Shown: positions 33,234 to 64,000 of the stretch, one piece after another
Layout of the letters: every line of letters starts with the position of its first letter
Position numbering within the stretch: position 1 is the first letter of the stretch
Assembly (NCBI GenBank): GCA_949130485.1
Contig: OX422190.1
Coordinates: forward strand, 3,955,855 to 4,019,854
Direction: 5' to 3'
From: Agelas oroides
Lineage: Eukaryota > Porifera > Demospongiae > Agelasida > Agelasidae
Length of the DNA: 64,000 nucleotides
The notes under the pieces: generated by a model
Seen by the model: the letters and a program-made list of their open reading frames with translations, nothing else
What the model was told of the DNA's origin: nothing
Databases searched by the model: none
Program-made: the position numbers and the translations under genes

Positions 33234-34055
33234 AACCCTCAACCAACACAATAATGTAGCGGGTGATTAGCATACTTCTTGCAGTTTGTCATATCTGATT
33301 GTGTTTGTTCCGTACATATGAAATTATTGTCTGTTTAACTACTGCTGAGTGCAAAATACATCACAGGCAGGTCCAATTGCATGCCATGCAGCATCTGAAG
33401 TGCAAGCATGCAGTGCAAGCATGCAGTGCAAGCATGCAGTGCGAGTTCGGAAATGAGGCTTGCACTCAGCATGTACTATAGTCTACTGGCAGTTGTAAGT
33501 GTGACCCTTTGGATGTTATTCAGTTTTGGTACTTGCTTTTGCATAATATGCAGTAATAAACTTAGTAGCTAAGAATGTGTCGTGGGCATCTCTTGCCAGG
33601 TGCTACTGTGGCTGGAAGAGGGCATCAAAGTTCCAGATAGCAACCTGTTGCCCCTGATCCACTGCTGATGTTCGTGATCAAGTATGAACACCCCCAGTTG
33701 GCAGGATATGTATACCATGTATATATATTGTGACCATAGATAGTACTATACATAGCAAACTCCTTAGTAACAAGGAATGTGCACTTTTGTGTTACGTATA
33801 TCAACAGTGATGCCTTACAGCTACCTCTTGTGCATTCCATCTTGGAGCAGGAGTTGCCACACTTGCTAGTTTCGATACTGTAGTTAAAGCTGACTACCTA
33901 CTGAAACTATGTCTTACTCGTGTGAGTGCATGTGTTACGGGACTGTCGACCTATCTCTAGTTCAAAAATCTTGAGACTGGGTTGTGTCTAGGTACTTGAT
34001 ACGGGTTTAATTACATTGCCGCATGGCTCGCAAGCCAAACTCAGCATATATCTAC
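33234..34055. other. Upstream flank of the last GT31 gene
   Basis: 33390-33440 has four short tandem words of AGCATGCAGTGCA. 33725-33870 (TACATAGCAAACTCCTTAGT ... TTGGAGCAGGAGTTGCCACA) corresponds to the flank of the copy at 30089 (29910-30010). The tandem unit therefore included about 200 bases of upstream DNA. The insertion at 34056-34733 separates this flank from its gene. Confidence 0.65.
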
Positions 34056-34733
34056 CAGTGGCGGATCTAAGGTAGGGCCTGGTAGGGCCTAGGCCCTACC
34101 AACTGCTGCAAGTGCCCTACCAACTGGAGCCCTACCGTCCGGCTTTCTCACTTACTGGAGCTACACAACCGCCAGTGTAACAGTGCTGTACGTACGTAGC
34201 TTCATTCGAGCAACCGCCAGGCACGCTGGGCTTCTCTTCGTCAACTGAGTACGACAGAAATGTGTCTACAAACCACGCCTACCCAAGTAGAGTAACCAAT
34301 CAATTATCGGACACCCCACATTATCGGACGGCTGCATAGCACGAATGGGAGTAACAACGGCCCTTGTTTTTGATCTAGTAGGTAGGTTGATGCAACTGCT
34401 ACGTACACCCCAAATTTGGGCTTTATAGATCAGTGGATGTGGACGCTATGCCCCAATAAAGGGCAGTGTCCGATGGTCGCGACCATCGGACACTGCCCTT
34501 TATTGGGGCATAGCTTCCACATTCACTGATCTATAAAGCTCAAATTTGGGGTGCACGTAGCAGTTGCATCAACCTACCTACTAGATCAAAAACAAGGGCC
34601 GTTGTTACTCCCATTCGTGCTATGCAGCCGTCCGATAATGTGGGGTGTCCGATAATTGATTGGTTACTCTACATGTCTCGTTCCCAGTCTGTACTTGTGC
34701 CCTACCAACTGTCAGCTTCTAGCTACGCCACTG
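34056..34733. mobile_element. hAT-like non-autonomous element (CAGTGGCG ends)
   Basis: It begins CAGTGGCGGATCTAAGGTAG and ends TTCTAGCTACGCCACTG. Subterminal CTACCAACTG words occur at both sides (34113, 34134 and 34701). CAGTGGCG...CGCCACTG ends are typical of hAT-related elements (family knowledge). Flanks ATATCTAC and TTATCTAC agree at 7 of 8 bases but are offset by two at the right side. It carries a long inverted repeat inside and no coding sequence. It sits about 130 bases before the start of the last GT31 gene. Confidence 0.75.
34285..34672. repeat. 388-bp near-perfect inverted repeat
   Basis: The arms of about 194 bases run from GTAGAGTAACCAATCAATTA to its inverse TAATTGATTGGTTACTCTAC with only a few mismatches. 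They meet at GATGGTCGCGACCATC. There is essentially no spacer, so it can extrude as a cruciform, or fold as a long hairpin RNA if transcribed. It is nested in the hAT-like element. Confidence 0.93.
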
Positions 34734-34860
34734 AATTATCTACACTTGCAGAACTGCCGCATTTGTTGACTACTGTCCGGTCATAGGTGAGATCGGCAGC
34801 GTGAGACCGTGAGGCAAGCACTGACGGCAAATCCGTGAGAGTTAGCAGGCCTGCAGTGTC

Positions 34861-35988
34861 ATGGATGTACCCAAGTGGATCCCACTGTCTGTGATAGCAC
34901 TTATGGGGATGTTTGCGGTGCAAGTGGTGTGGCTACAGCAGTCTAAAGTGCAGAGACTTTGTGAACAACCTGCAGCCGACCGGGTCACAGCTGCTGTGAA
35001 TGTTAACTACTACCACACGACATCAGCAAGAGATGAGGCTACGTCATCAGTTTCTGAATGTAACTGTTCAGCACGTGATATGTTTCTTACAGGTCCTCCT
35101 CTAGTAGCCAGCTCTACACGAAATCCTGGAGGAAGTGATATGGAGATCTCTAGCATTAAGGAGAACAGATTGTTAACACACTACTTGCTGGTGGTAGTTG
35201 TCTTATCGTCTGTTCATGGAAAAGACAGGCGCGATGCAATCAGGCAAACATGGATGAGGGGCCACCAGGATATAAAGCCAGCCGTGATGGTTAAGTTTGT
35301 AATAGGAACCCTTGACCTTCCTCCTTCAGACCTGGAAGCTCTCATGACCGAGGAACACACACATCACGACTTGCTGCTCCTCTCCCGCCTAAGAGAATCA
35401 TACCATAATCTCACAAGGAAGGTGCTGTATACTTTTCAGTGGGTAGATGAAAATCTGAAATTCTCCTATTTATTAAAATGTGATGATGATTCATATGTTC
35501 GCTTGAATACAATGACACAAGAACTTGCTAGAAGAACATCGAAGCAAAGTCTGTACTGGGGCTATTTTTCTGGCAGACAAAATCCAAAGTCCAGTGGTAA
35601 ATGGGCTGAAAATAAATGGTTTCTCTGTGACCACTATCTTCCTTATGCCATGGGTGGTGGGTATGTAATATCCTCAGACTTAATCCACCGAGTGGCTGTA
35701 AATGCAGACGGCATACAGCTTTACAACAGTGAAGATGTGTCTGTTGGTGTGTGGCTGAGTTCATTTGATGCTGAAAGAAGACATGATGTCAGGTTTGACA
35801 CAGAGGCAACATCTAGGGGGTGTAGAAACGATCACTTGATTTCTCACAAGCAGCCAATTAACGAGATGCTGGCAAAGTTCAACTCACTTAAAACAAAGGG
35901 ATTGCAGTGCTCCAATGAGTATACCATTAGAAAACCCTACAGCTACAACTGGAGGGCACAACCATCTAAATGCTGTATAAAACATTAG
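34861..35988 (+). CDS. B3GALT6-like: B3GALT6-like beta-1,3-galactosyltransferase (GT31), intact tandem copy
   Basis: Intronless, 375 residues from MDVPKWIPLSVIAL. Type II anchor at about 8-26, a stem of about 80 residues, then RRDAIRQTWMRGHQ, LLKCDDDSYV with the DDD metal/UDP-sugar box at 208-210, SLYWGYFSGR, WFLCDHYLPYAMGGGYV, EDVSVGVWLSSF at 291 and TSRGCRNDHLISHKQP. It ends YNWRAQPSKCC, as in animal B3GALT6. Expected role: Golgi transfer of galactose in beta-1,3 linkage onto the proteoglycan linkage region. From the stem to the DDD box its DNA is almost identical to the copy at 30089, but it differs from SLYWGYFSG onward, where it keeps the ancestral form. A polyadenylation signal follows at 36005. 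Confidence 0.9.
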   Translation: MDVPKWIPLSVIALMGMFAVQVVWLQQSKVQRLCEQPAADRVTAAVNVNYYHTTSARDEATSSVSECNCSARDMFLTGPPLVASSTRNPGGSDMEISSIKENRLLTHYLLVVVVLSSVHGKDRRDAIRQTWMRGHQDIKPAVMVKFVIGTLDLPPSDLEALMTEEHTHHDLLLLSRLRESYHNLTRKVLYTFQWVDENLKFSYLLKCDDDSYVRLNTMTQELARRTSKQSLYWGYFSGRQNPKSSGKWAENKWFLCDHYLPYAMGGGYVISSDLIHRVAVNADGIQLYNSEDVSVGVWLSSFDAERRHDVRFDTEATSRGCRNDHLISHKQPINEMLAKFNSLKTKGLQCSNEYTIRKPYSYNWRAQPSKCCIKH

Positions 35989-36004
35989 AAAAATGCTATT
36001 ATGG

Positions 36005-36010
36005 AATAAA
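36005..36010 (+). terminator. Polyadenylation signal AATAAA after the last GT31 gene
   Basis: AATAAA lies 17 bases after the stop codon, in a plausible but short 3' untranslated region. Confidence 0.5.
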
Positions 36011-37071
36011 GGCCAATTGGATGGATATTTTCATCACCTTCGATCTTTTGCTCCTATAGTTACCACATCTATCACAACATTAGAAGGAAGCTATATGGGA
36101 CAGATGAAGGTCCAAAATCTTACTGATAGACAGTCTGCATGAACACCATATCCCAATTCAGTGTGTACCTTAGCACATTGTTTGAGTACACAAACACATG
36201 CATGGGTCTGAGTGAAATCTACTAGACATACAGTCATGTGGAGTTGATGTAACGTATTGAAGGGCCAAGGACCATGCATAGCGGCTTAACTCAACATCAA
36301 GCACTGGAAATTGTCACACAATGCAGTAAAAAAACCCTGTGTAGCCTTATCAGGCTGAGATCAGAATTCAGCAGCTCTAGATCTTGAAGCACACTTTAGA
36401 AGTATTCCCATGCTAGTGGGGCTAACTCAACTTTGAGATAGGGTTAGACCACCCTATAGGCCTATAGCTAGCTGGTTTTCAGTCTTTTCAAAGTATGAAG
36501 AAAAAAATTTAGCTATTTTAAGTATGATCTTCCATATTACAGCTGTTTCCCCCAAAAGGTCGTTTAAAAGATGGCGTAATCCACCAAGACCTACGTACTG
36601 CTAAGGTTACCATGCATTGAATCTCGACTGGTATTAACAAACTCACAAGAAGCTGCATGGATGTGTACAATCATATATAGCTGTTTTCCAGAAACAAGCA
36701 ATAAAACAAATCAGTTCACTATCTGTAATAACAACATGTAGTACACCTGGTATCCACAGAATAACATGGATTGGTAAAAGTTGTATAGCAAAACGAATTG
36801 GTAAGTTTTCCTGCATAAAAGTGCATTACACAGGTGACAGTTATATTGATTGAAACACTGTAAACAAAATACATCTTATAAACATCTGCCTGCTCTAGTA
36901 AGATAAACATAAAACATAGGGCATGACTAAGCACATCTAACGATGTTAAAGTACAAGTGAAACGGGTTGCCATGAGACAATAATATGTCGGAAAGATTCT
37001 GGCTTATCAGATTCTACATAATACAGTACATACAGTCAATAGGGGACTATGTTAATGGATACATAATGACA
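36011..37071. other. Spacer and FoxJ2/3 3' flank
   Basis: AT-rich with no supported gene. The part nearest 37071 is expected to be the 3' untranslated region of the minus-strand forkhead gene, but I see no clear polyadenylation signal on that strand. Confidence 0.5.
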
Positions 37072-57757
<20,686 letters not shown>

Positions 57758-60700
57758 TTACATCTTCTCAAATGTTACCTGATAACCACAGTCTACACAT
57801 GTTTTGGTCCATGTATCAGAGTTGGGGTCATAGACCTCTCTATCTGGAGGGAACGTGTGTTCATGAGATGTAGAAGATGGTTGCACCATGCTGGAGCGCA
57901 CAGCTCTCCTTAGCTCTGGACAAAAGAGAGGAGAGGAAATCTTAGATATCAGTCAACTGAAATTCTGAGCATACGTTCAGTGTGTGAACATTCTGGTGTA
58001 AATATACTCAGATACAGTAGGAAGTTACTTATCCGAACGTGTTGGGACCAGAGGGTGTTTGGATAACTGAAATGTTCGGATAAGTGAAACAATACAATTT
58101 GAATGCAAAGCAGATTACTTTCCATTTAACCATGTTGATCAAATCATTGAGATAGCCTTGTTCCCAGGTCTCGTCCAGTTTTCTATTGTTTGCAGTTTCC
58201 ATATGGGGAGATCCTAGCCTCGTTCCTAGGCCTCGCCCGTTTTGTGTTTATTGGTTTGCATTCAGTATAATACACGGAAGCAGAAGAGTGGTGAAAAATG
58301 GTGCACTGTATAATTGCACTGTGTATAATTGCTATACCATGTACAACTACTTCCCCATTTTTGCCACTCTTCTGCTTCCGTGTATTATACTGAATGCAAA
58401 CTGAAAAACAAAAACAGGGGAGGCCTGAGAATGAGACCAGAGAGAGCCTGGGAATGAGTCTACTACAGAGATGCATGAGCATGTTTGGATCAAAAAATTG
58501 AAGTTGCAAAGTTGTGTTAGATGTATGGCATACTGTACGTGCACAGAGGACTTTTGCAGCTCACTGGACACAGTGGCTTTCATTGTGAGCAGGAAAAACC
58601 AATTACATTGGCCATACATCAATACCCAGTTGGAAGACTCCTCTGGATTCTACCAATTTGTTGCAGCAAAACTCTGCCACTGCAAGAAACATGAAATGGA
58701 GTTCACTGGAGGCGCTCACTGCTCTGTATTGGTATAAGTCTCATAGCCTTGGTCCAAGGCTACATGAGAGGAGGAACATGTGGCCAAGAAGTCAGTGGCC
58801 AAACTATCTCTTTACAACAGTGCATTTTTGCTTCCTGGCATTGGTTGCCTTCATGCTCCCATTTTGTGTTGCTAGAGGAGATCTTGGAGGTTGGGAGCAC
58901 TACTGTGTACTCGGTAGAGCAGTCAGAGTTTATTTTTATGACTGCATAATGCTTGAAACGATTATGAGCCACTGCACTTAAACTTTGCACTTTAACAATC
59001 CACTCCACATTGCAAGTGGTGCAGGAGTACAGCCTGAAGCACACAAGTGGTGCAATCACATCTAGTAGCTGCATTCCAGAATTATAACCCACGAAATTGT
59101 ACAATCAGGTGATACTATTGAAGGTTGATTGCATTACAGTTCAAGTGTCACTGACCTTAGAATGAAAATATATTCAGACATAAAGTTGCAAAATACCTTA
59201 AAGTGAAATACGTACTCTTGCAGCAAACAATTCCTTCAAGATCGCACTTCTGATAGACTAAGACATATGCGTGACTTTGTATAACATCTAGGCCTATTTT
59301 TAAGGGAGATGTGGTTCGTTGAATGTTCATCTATTATGCAATAGGTCAAAAAAAACAAGCATTGTAAGTGAACAGATGCATTCCTACATACCTTCTTCTC
59401 TTGGTGTGGGGTAGAGTATATTTTTCTTCAATGCCAATGGAATTAGCTACATTGTCAAGTAAGGTAAAAGTTGTGACATTGTAGCTTAGCTGGAGGCAAA
59501 AATTGTGCTAATGGTGAGAAACAATGTCAGAGTTCATATTACCATAACACCTCATTGGTTATATTTCACTAGAAAAGGTGAATCATCAATTCTGGTGGTA
59601 AATGCTCATCACCTTCAAAACAATTTTCCATTGTCATTATACACGCAAAGTGAGGAAAGTAATTATGTAGTATGTGGGATGGGAATCTGGGTTCTCATCT
59701 GAGGGTGTAGTGTGGACAACCTTAGTAGTTATGGGCCAAGTAAGAGAGAATTGCCAAAAGAATGAGAAGCACGCCTGCTTACTTTGTACCATACAACACC
59801 TGCAAACACATACACGTACATTATGCAACAATGAAAGTATAATTTTCTTATTGTAGCCCAATGCATAAATTGTACATATAGCACCCCCCCTAGGCAACTA
59901 TGAAGGATGCTTGGACAGAGACATTGAGAATGCACAACTGTGAAGAACAGAGAGCATAGATGGTTGGCCGGTTGGCAATGGAGAAAGATTGCCACCTAAA
60001 GAAGACACATACATAACACTCCCAGTGTCTGATGAGTGTAGCCCAGTGGTATACAACTGAAGACTCTGGAATAGAGGCAGTTAACTGACTGTTGATGACG
60101 ATATATTTCTACAGAGAGCGCAGACTGTCTTCACAGTATACAAAGCACTTCAGTACCTCCCCCTAGCCTAATCCCAGGCTTTCCCCAGCTAGTTACAGCT
60201 TTCTACAGCTTGCAGTATGCAATCCTAACCTCTGCCAAGTTTTATCCCAAAAGTGTAGTAGTTCTTGTGTCTGACTATTCTATGCATGTACTTACACTAG
60301 TCTACAAGTTCTGATAGGCAACTGATGTTGCTATGCAACACAGAGTGTAATACATATTGCAATTTGAAATTGTTCAAATACCTGTGCACTAAGGCTATTT
60401 CCTGCATGCCTGTCACTCCTTGTATGATGTTTTGCAACACCACTAGAGCTAGCTATACTATACCCTAAAATAGGCAAGGTTGTAACATTACAAATATAAG
60501 AAGCATAGGTGTTCATTCAAAAACAGGATGTTGTAAGAATCATAGTTCCACTTTACTAAGTAGTACGTAGTACTCCTTAACTTCTTCAAAACAAAATAGA
60601 ATACATGTACTTAACAAATAGAATATTGAACAAACAAAAAGTATCACTGAAGTTACCAAGCAACTGTACATAACAATGACAACAGTGTATGGTGTCAAAG

Positions 60701-62485
60701 TGGGTGTTATGTAATTTTTGTAAACCACTCAGATGATCAAAGCCCACATAATGGACTAGTTTGTTTAATTCTGACTCACTATTAAAATTTCAATGCAATA
60801 TTTATATTATCTTTCATTGAAATAGGAATTGCTCTATTACCACCTTTTATTTCCTTTGCATACTTCCGTTCTTTTTTCTTCTCACGAGCTAAGCTTCTTC
60901 TTTGGTGTTCAGCCTCTAAACCATCTCTGCCTTCCCATATCTCATAGGACCTGGCTTGTACCTGTAGTTACAATGAGTGGAATTAGTTGCAAGTATGCAG
61001 GCACATGTACACACTAATAAGGCCAGCCACATGACTGTTCGTTGTTAATTATTATCATCATCATCATCATCGTCATCGTCATCGTCGTCGTCATCGTCGT
61101 CATTGTCATCGTCATCGTCATCGTCATCATCATCGTCATCGTCATCATCATCATCATCATCATCATTATTAACTATTTAATTAAGATAATTAATTCTTTT
61201 TTTTTTTCTCTGCGCAAGATAGCAATCTTCACCTCCTGGCTACTCAGGATAGCTAATTAGGCCTGTTATTGGTTTAAATCTGTCGTGTGCAGTGGGTAAC
61301 TTTGTATAACGTCTAGCACTGCCTTTTAGTATGGAGATAAGGTCCATCAAGTGTTCATAGTTATATCACAATAAGTTCCTGCACAATTCTGCTTTTTACA
61401 TGTGCTACATTTCCAACCCTGGGAACAAAATTCCCCTTTCTACGTGAAGTTATTTAGCAAACCATTTGCATGTAATTGCCAAACAGTAAGTGAGCTAGGT
61501 ACAGTCGTGTTCTTCTGTTATGTCCTGGTAGATGCAGCCAAGGAGCAGGCCCAGAAGACTCAAGACAAACGCCCATTGATAGGCGGTGGCTTCCCATGAG
61601 GCTTCCTCATTTAATACAATATACTAAAGTTATGGTGGTGGCTTCCCATGAGGCTTCCTAGTTAATACAATATACTAAAGTTATGGGGTGGCTTCCCATG
61701 AGGCTTCCTCATTTAATACAATATACTAAAGTTATGGGGTGGCTTCCCATGAGGCTTCCTAGTTTAATACAGTATACTAAAGCTATGGCAATATAGACAA
61801 CCACTGCATTGGTTAAAGTATATGCATATAATTGTGAAGATCGGATAGCCATCATTCCTGTTCTCGCTAACTGACTAATGAGCTCCTAGACCCTACATCC
61901 CCAGCTATACCACAGCAAACTGGTAGAACCAATCTGCTCAGTTGTTAAAAATGGTATTGACTATCTAATAGTCCTGTCCTACAAGAACTCATTTGTGCAC
62001 TGAAGCACATGATTGGGTAAATACATAACATGTGACAAGCTCGGATGACAGCATGTACGTAGACGTCAAGACGGTGGTGACCTTTATAAGATCAAGGTCT
62101 CAAAATACATCTGGAATTTTGATACTGACAACCCATCTGCATCCTTGGAGACGAGGATGCTAAACTTGGTAACTATACGCACACGGTGGTTCGTCAATCT
62201 GACATGACCTTTGATAGTAACCACCCTCAAATAGTAGCTATGGCTACGGCTAATATATGAGCCTAAGCTGCCTAGCAGATTATACTGATGTAAGTCCTGC
62301 ACTAGCTGATCAATGACCATATATGGTTGTCACAAAACAGTGCTTTTCATCATACACTGTATTACCTGACACTGGAGGTAGAGACGCATGTCTCCCCAAC
62401 TTGATCTGTGAGGGTTTCTTTTGAGCAGATAGGGAAGGGGTGGTCCATTTCTCTCCTCAAAATCACAATCCTTGAGCAGAAACTT
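57758..62485 (-). CDS. XPA: XPA, nucleotide excision repair scaffold, last three coding exons
   Basis: XPA verifies DNA damage and organises the excision repair complex (RPA, TFIIH, ERCC1-XPF) in the nucleus. Exons on the minus strand: 62366-62485 (phase 0), 60844-60961 (phase 0 to 1) and 57758-57915, with clean GT/AG sites; 131 residues are visible. The first gives KFLLKDCDFEERNGPPLPYL and NPHRSSWGDMRLYLQCQ, the DNA-binding core of animal XPA. The second is the long basic helix (ARSYEIWEGRDGLEAEHQ, AREKKKERKYAKEIK). The third starts ELRRAVRSSM and ends with TKTCVDCGYQVTFEKM, matching the TFIIH-binding end of human XPA, including the C-x2-C pair and final FEKM/YEKM. Exon borders fall where those of human XPA do. 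The N-terminal part and its zinc finger are not found up to 64000 and should lie to the right. Confidence 0.93.
58153..58462. mobile_element. Two nested TAGCC-type hairpins in an XPA intron
   Basis: Inner element about 58215-58439: TAGCCTCGTTCCTAGGCCTC and TTGCATTCAGTATAATACAC are mirrored by GTGTATTATACTGAATGCAA and GGCCTGAGAATGAGACCA. Outer ends are TAGCCTTGTTCCCAGG and CCTGGGAATGAGTCTA. No coding. Confidence 0.8.
61050..61168. repeat. (ATC/GTC)n microsatellite
   Basis: About 38 ATC units with interspersed GTC. It lies in an XPA intron, 90 bases upstream of the middle visible exon (gene strand). Frames through it (poly-Ile/Val) are not genes. Confidence 0.95.
61581..61787. repeat. Four tandem copies of a ~52-bp unit
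   Basis: The unit is GGTGGCTTCCCATGAGGCTT, CCT(C)A(T/G)TTAATACAATATACT and AAAGTTATGG; copies differ by one to a few bases. XPA intron. Confidence 0.92.
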
Positions 62486-63731
62486 CTGTAAGTAGAAACG
62501 TTGGTACGTATGTGGCACAAACTTGTTGCTATGGACTCTATGTTCCTAGTAGAAACATTACCACTGCTGTATATAGTGCTCCACGGTAAGAGAGGAAAAC
62601 TATAAAGTGCTTTTGGTAGCCATCATCTTGATAAAGGTATTTTTTGTTGATACTTAAAGATATGAAGGGTCTAGAAGTTCTTACTCACTTACGTAGCAAG
62701 TACAATGGCTACCAATACTTATCACATACTACTAGCAACAAAACATATACATAGTACAAACATCCTTCCTGTCATTGTTTCAGGCACACAAACCACTGTA
62801 AATTTGCACGCAAAAAGCCTGTGCTGGGAGGTTTATATACTTACCATAGTTTCAGGCAACAATGTGACGTCACAGAGGTTTTCGTGATGCCAAAGATGTA
62901 CACAGAATGTCAGAAAATCATCATCAAGTTATATTTAAACTAGAAATTAGTAATTAACTAAAATTCAGCAAAGTAGCAAGGAACTAGCTAACTAACTAGT
63001 AAAAATTCAGTGAAGTAGCAAGTCAACTACAACTGGTTCTTCTCAGAGCCTAATCACAACTGCTATGGTCACCTAGGCAACCAAGAAGCCATGCCTTGAG
63101 GTCAAACTCCACTGTGAGATCTCAGCAAATTGTGTCCCACAAAAAGAGCCCGTATACTTCACACTCTGCACTGACACCTACACACCGCAGGTCACTGAAC
63201 TCAGCAGCCATATTGTGGCTATGGATTGTGGTTGATGACATCACAGAGGAATGCTAGTCCATGGCAGGGAAAATGGCTGAAGGCTCCACCTGGTTGCTAT
63301 TCCAAGATTGGTCTCTTATTCCAGGAAAAGTACTTGAATCAAATAAGGAAATCCTGATAGGGACGTTTTTTGGCTGTATTTATCTAAACATCTCCGTCCC
63401 TTTTCACAAATTATGCTCCAGAGTCAAGCCGGTTGACTATATACACGTTCATGATAAACTACAATGTGCAACCTACTTAATTTCCACATGCAGCCGATTT
63501 GGACTCCTCCCTTCAACTAACAAATCTTTCTTCAGAATATAGGTAGCCACGTTAAAAAAGAAATCACATTTTGTAGGGAAGCACAACAACTGTTTCCTTC
63601 TTAGTACTTTGTAAACTTTACAAGAGTAGGAAAAAAATCACTTTGGTTGTTGTCAATCTTTGACCTCTAGCAATAAGGTTCCTGAGTAGTGCAGGCCGAG
63701 CTATAATTATCATCTTACTCCTTCACCTTCC
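62486..63731. other. XPA intron sequence with no recognisable exon
   Basis: Searched by eye on the minus strand for the XPA zinc finger (two C-x2-C pairs) and did not find it. Contains the repeated words AGTAGCAAG and AAATTCAG(C/T)(A/G)AAG near 62960-63020 and no mobile element I can name. Confidence 0.55.
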
Positions 63732-64000
63732 CAGTGGCGTAGCTACACCCGGGCATACCCGGGCCTGTGCCCACGTTAAATTCGCTGGTGCCCGAGTAAA
63801 ACTAATGTCAAAAGCTACGGTCAAAGATCAGTTATTAGCATGTGCGATTCCAAGTTTCATGCGGACATGAAGCGAGCATACAGGTAAGTCTGAAGAATGG
63901 TATTTGTGGCCGAAAACGGCCTCAGAAGCGATCTCAGAGTGTAAAATTTTCATGGCGGGTGTATGCCCCAGGTCCCCTAGCAAATGCGTGTTACGCATGC
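63732..64000 (+). mobile_element. Start of a hAT-like element cut by the window edge
   Basis: CAGTGGCGTAGCTACACCCG is the characteristic end of hAT-related elements and resembles the inverse of the right end at 34717-34733. It is followed by CCGGGCATACCCGGGCCTGT. The other end is outside the window, so its size and coding content are unknown. Confidence 0.6.

Noticed and set aside
58471-59104. Overlapping frames of about 60-115 codons on both strands
   Set aside because: Located in an XPA intron, mutually overlapping, with no conserved motif.
61042-61260. Poly-Ile/Val frame
   Set aside because: Translation of the ATC/GTC microsatellite.

Overview
The window looks like nuclear DNA of an invertebrate animal. 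It has introns with GT...AG borders, and single-copy metazoan genes (GIGYF, FoxJ2/3, XPA) lie beside local expansions of intronless receptor and glycosyltransferase genes. Short hairpin transposons and simple repeats are abundant. A sponge or another early-branching metazoan is my guess from the overall style; nothing here proves it.

Layout. 1-1460 is a 39-bp minisatellite cut by the window edge. 1757-9231 (+) holds the last ten exons of a GIGYF gene (translation repressor scaffold, 691 residues visible); its GYF domain must lie to the left. 9232-10072 holds repeats and hairpins. An orphan B-box zinc-finger first exon (10073-10295) is followed directly by a broken non-LTR reverse transcriptase.

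11-26 kb is a decaying cluster of seven-transmembrane receptor genes. One copy is intact (19006-20127, +), three are broken (11437-12527 +, 21795-22876 -, 25031-26128 -), and one is a short relic (14458-14606 -). They form two subfamilies, and flanking DNA was duplicated with them, partly inverted. A nested pair of TAGCCTCG-ended transposons with perfect 9-bp target duplications sits between copies.

27-36 kb is a same-strand tandem array of B3GALT6-like GT31 galactosyltransferases. It holds an intact divergent founder (27451-28776), a C-terminally shortened copy (30089-31078), a pseudogene (32003-33233), an intact copy (34861-35988) and a relic (29641-29800). The central catalytic part is nearly identical among the later copies, which suggests gene conversion. 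The intact enzymes would act in the Golgi, probably on the proteoglycan linkage region.

37-52.6 kb (-) is one FoxJ2/3-type forkhead transcription factor gene. Its four phase-0 exons give an uninterrupted 531-residue protein, and its introns are full of minisatellites and MITEs. 57.8-62.5 kb (-) carries the last three coding exons of XPA, the nucleotide excision repair scaffold; its zinc-finger exons lie beyond the right edge. 52.6-57.8 kb is intergenic with no supported gene.

The genes are not an operon and show no shared pathway. The main structural stories are the two decaying tandem families and one recurring hairpin transposon family with TAGYCTCG ends and 9-bp target duplications.
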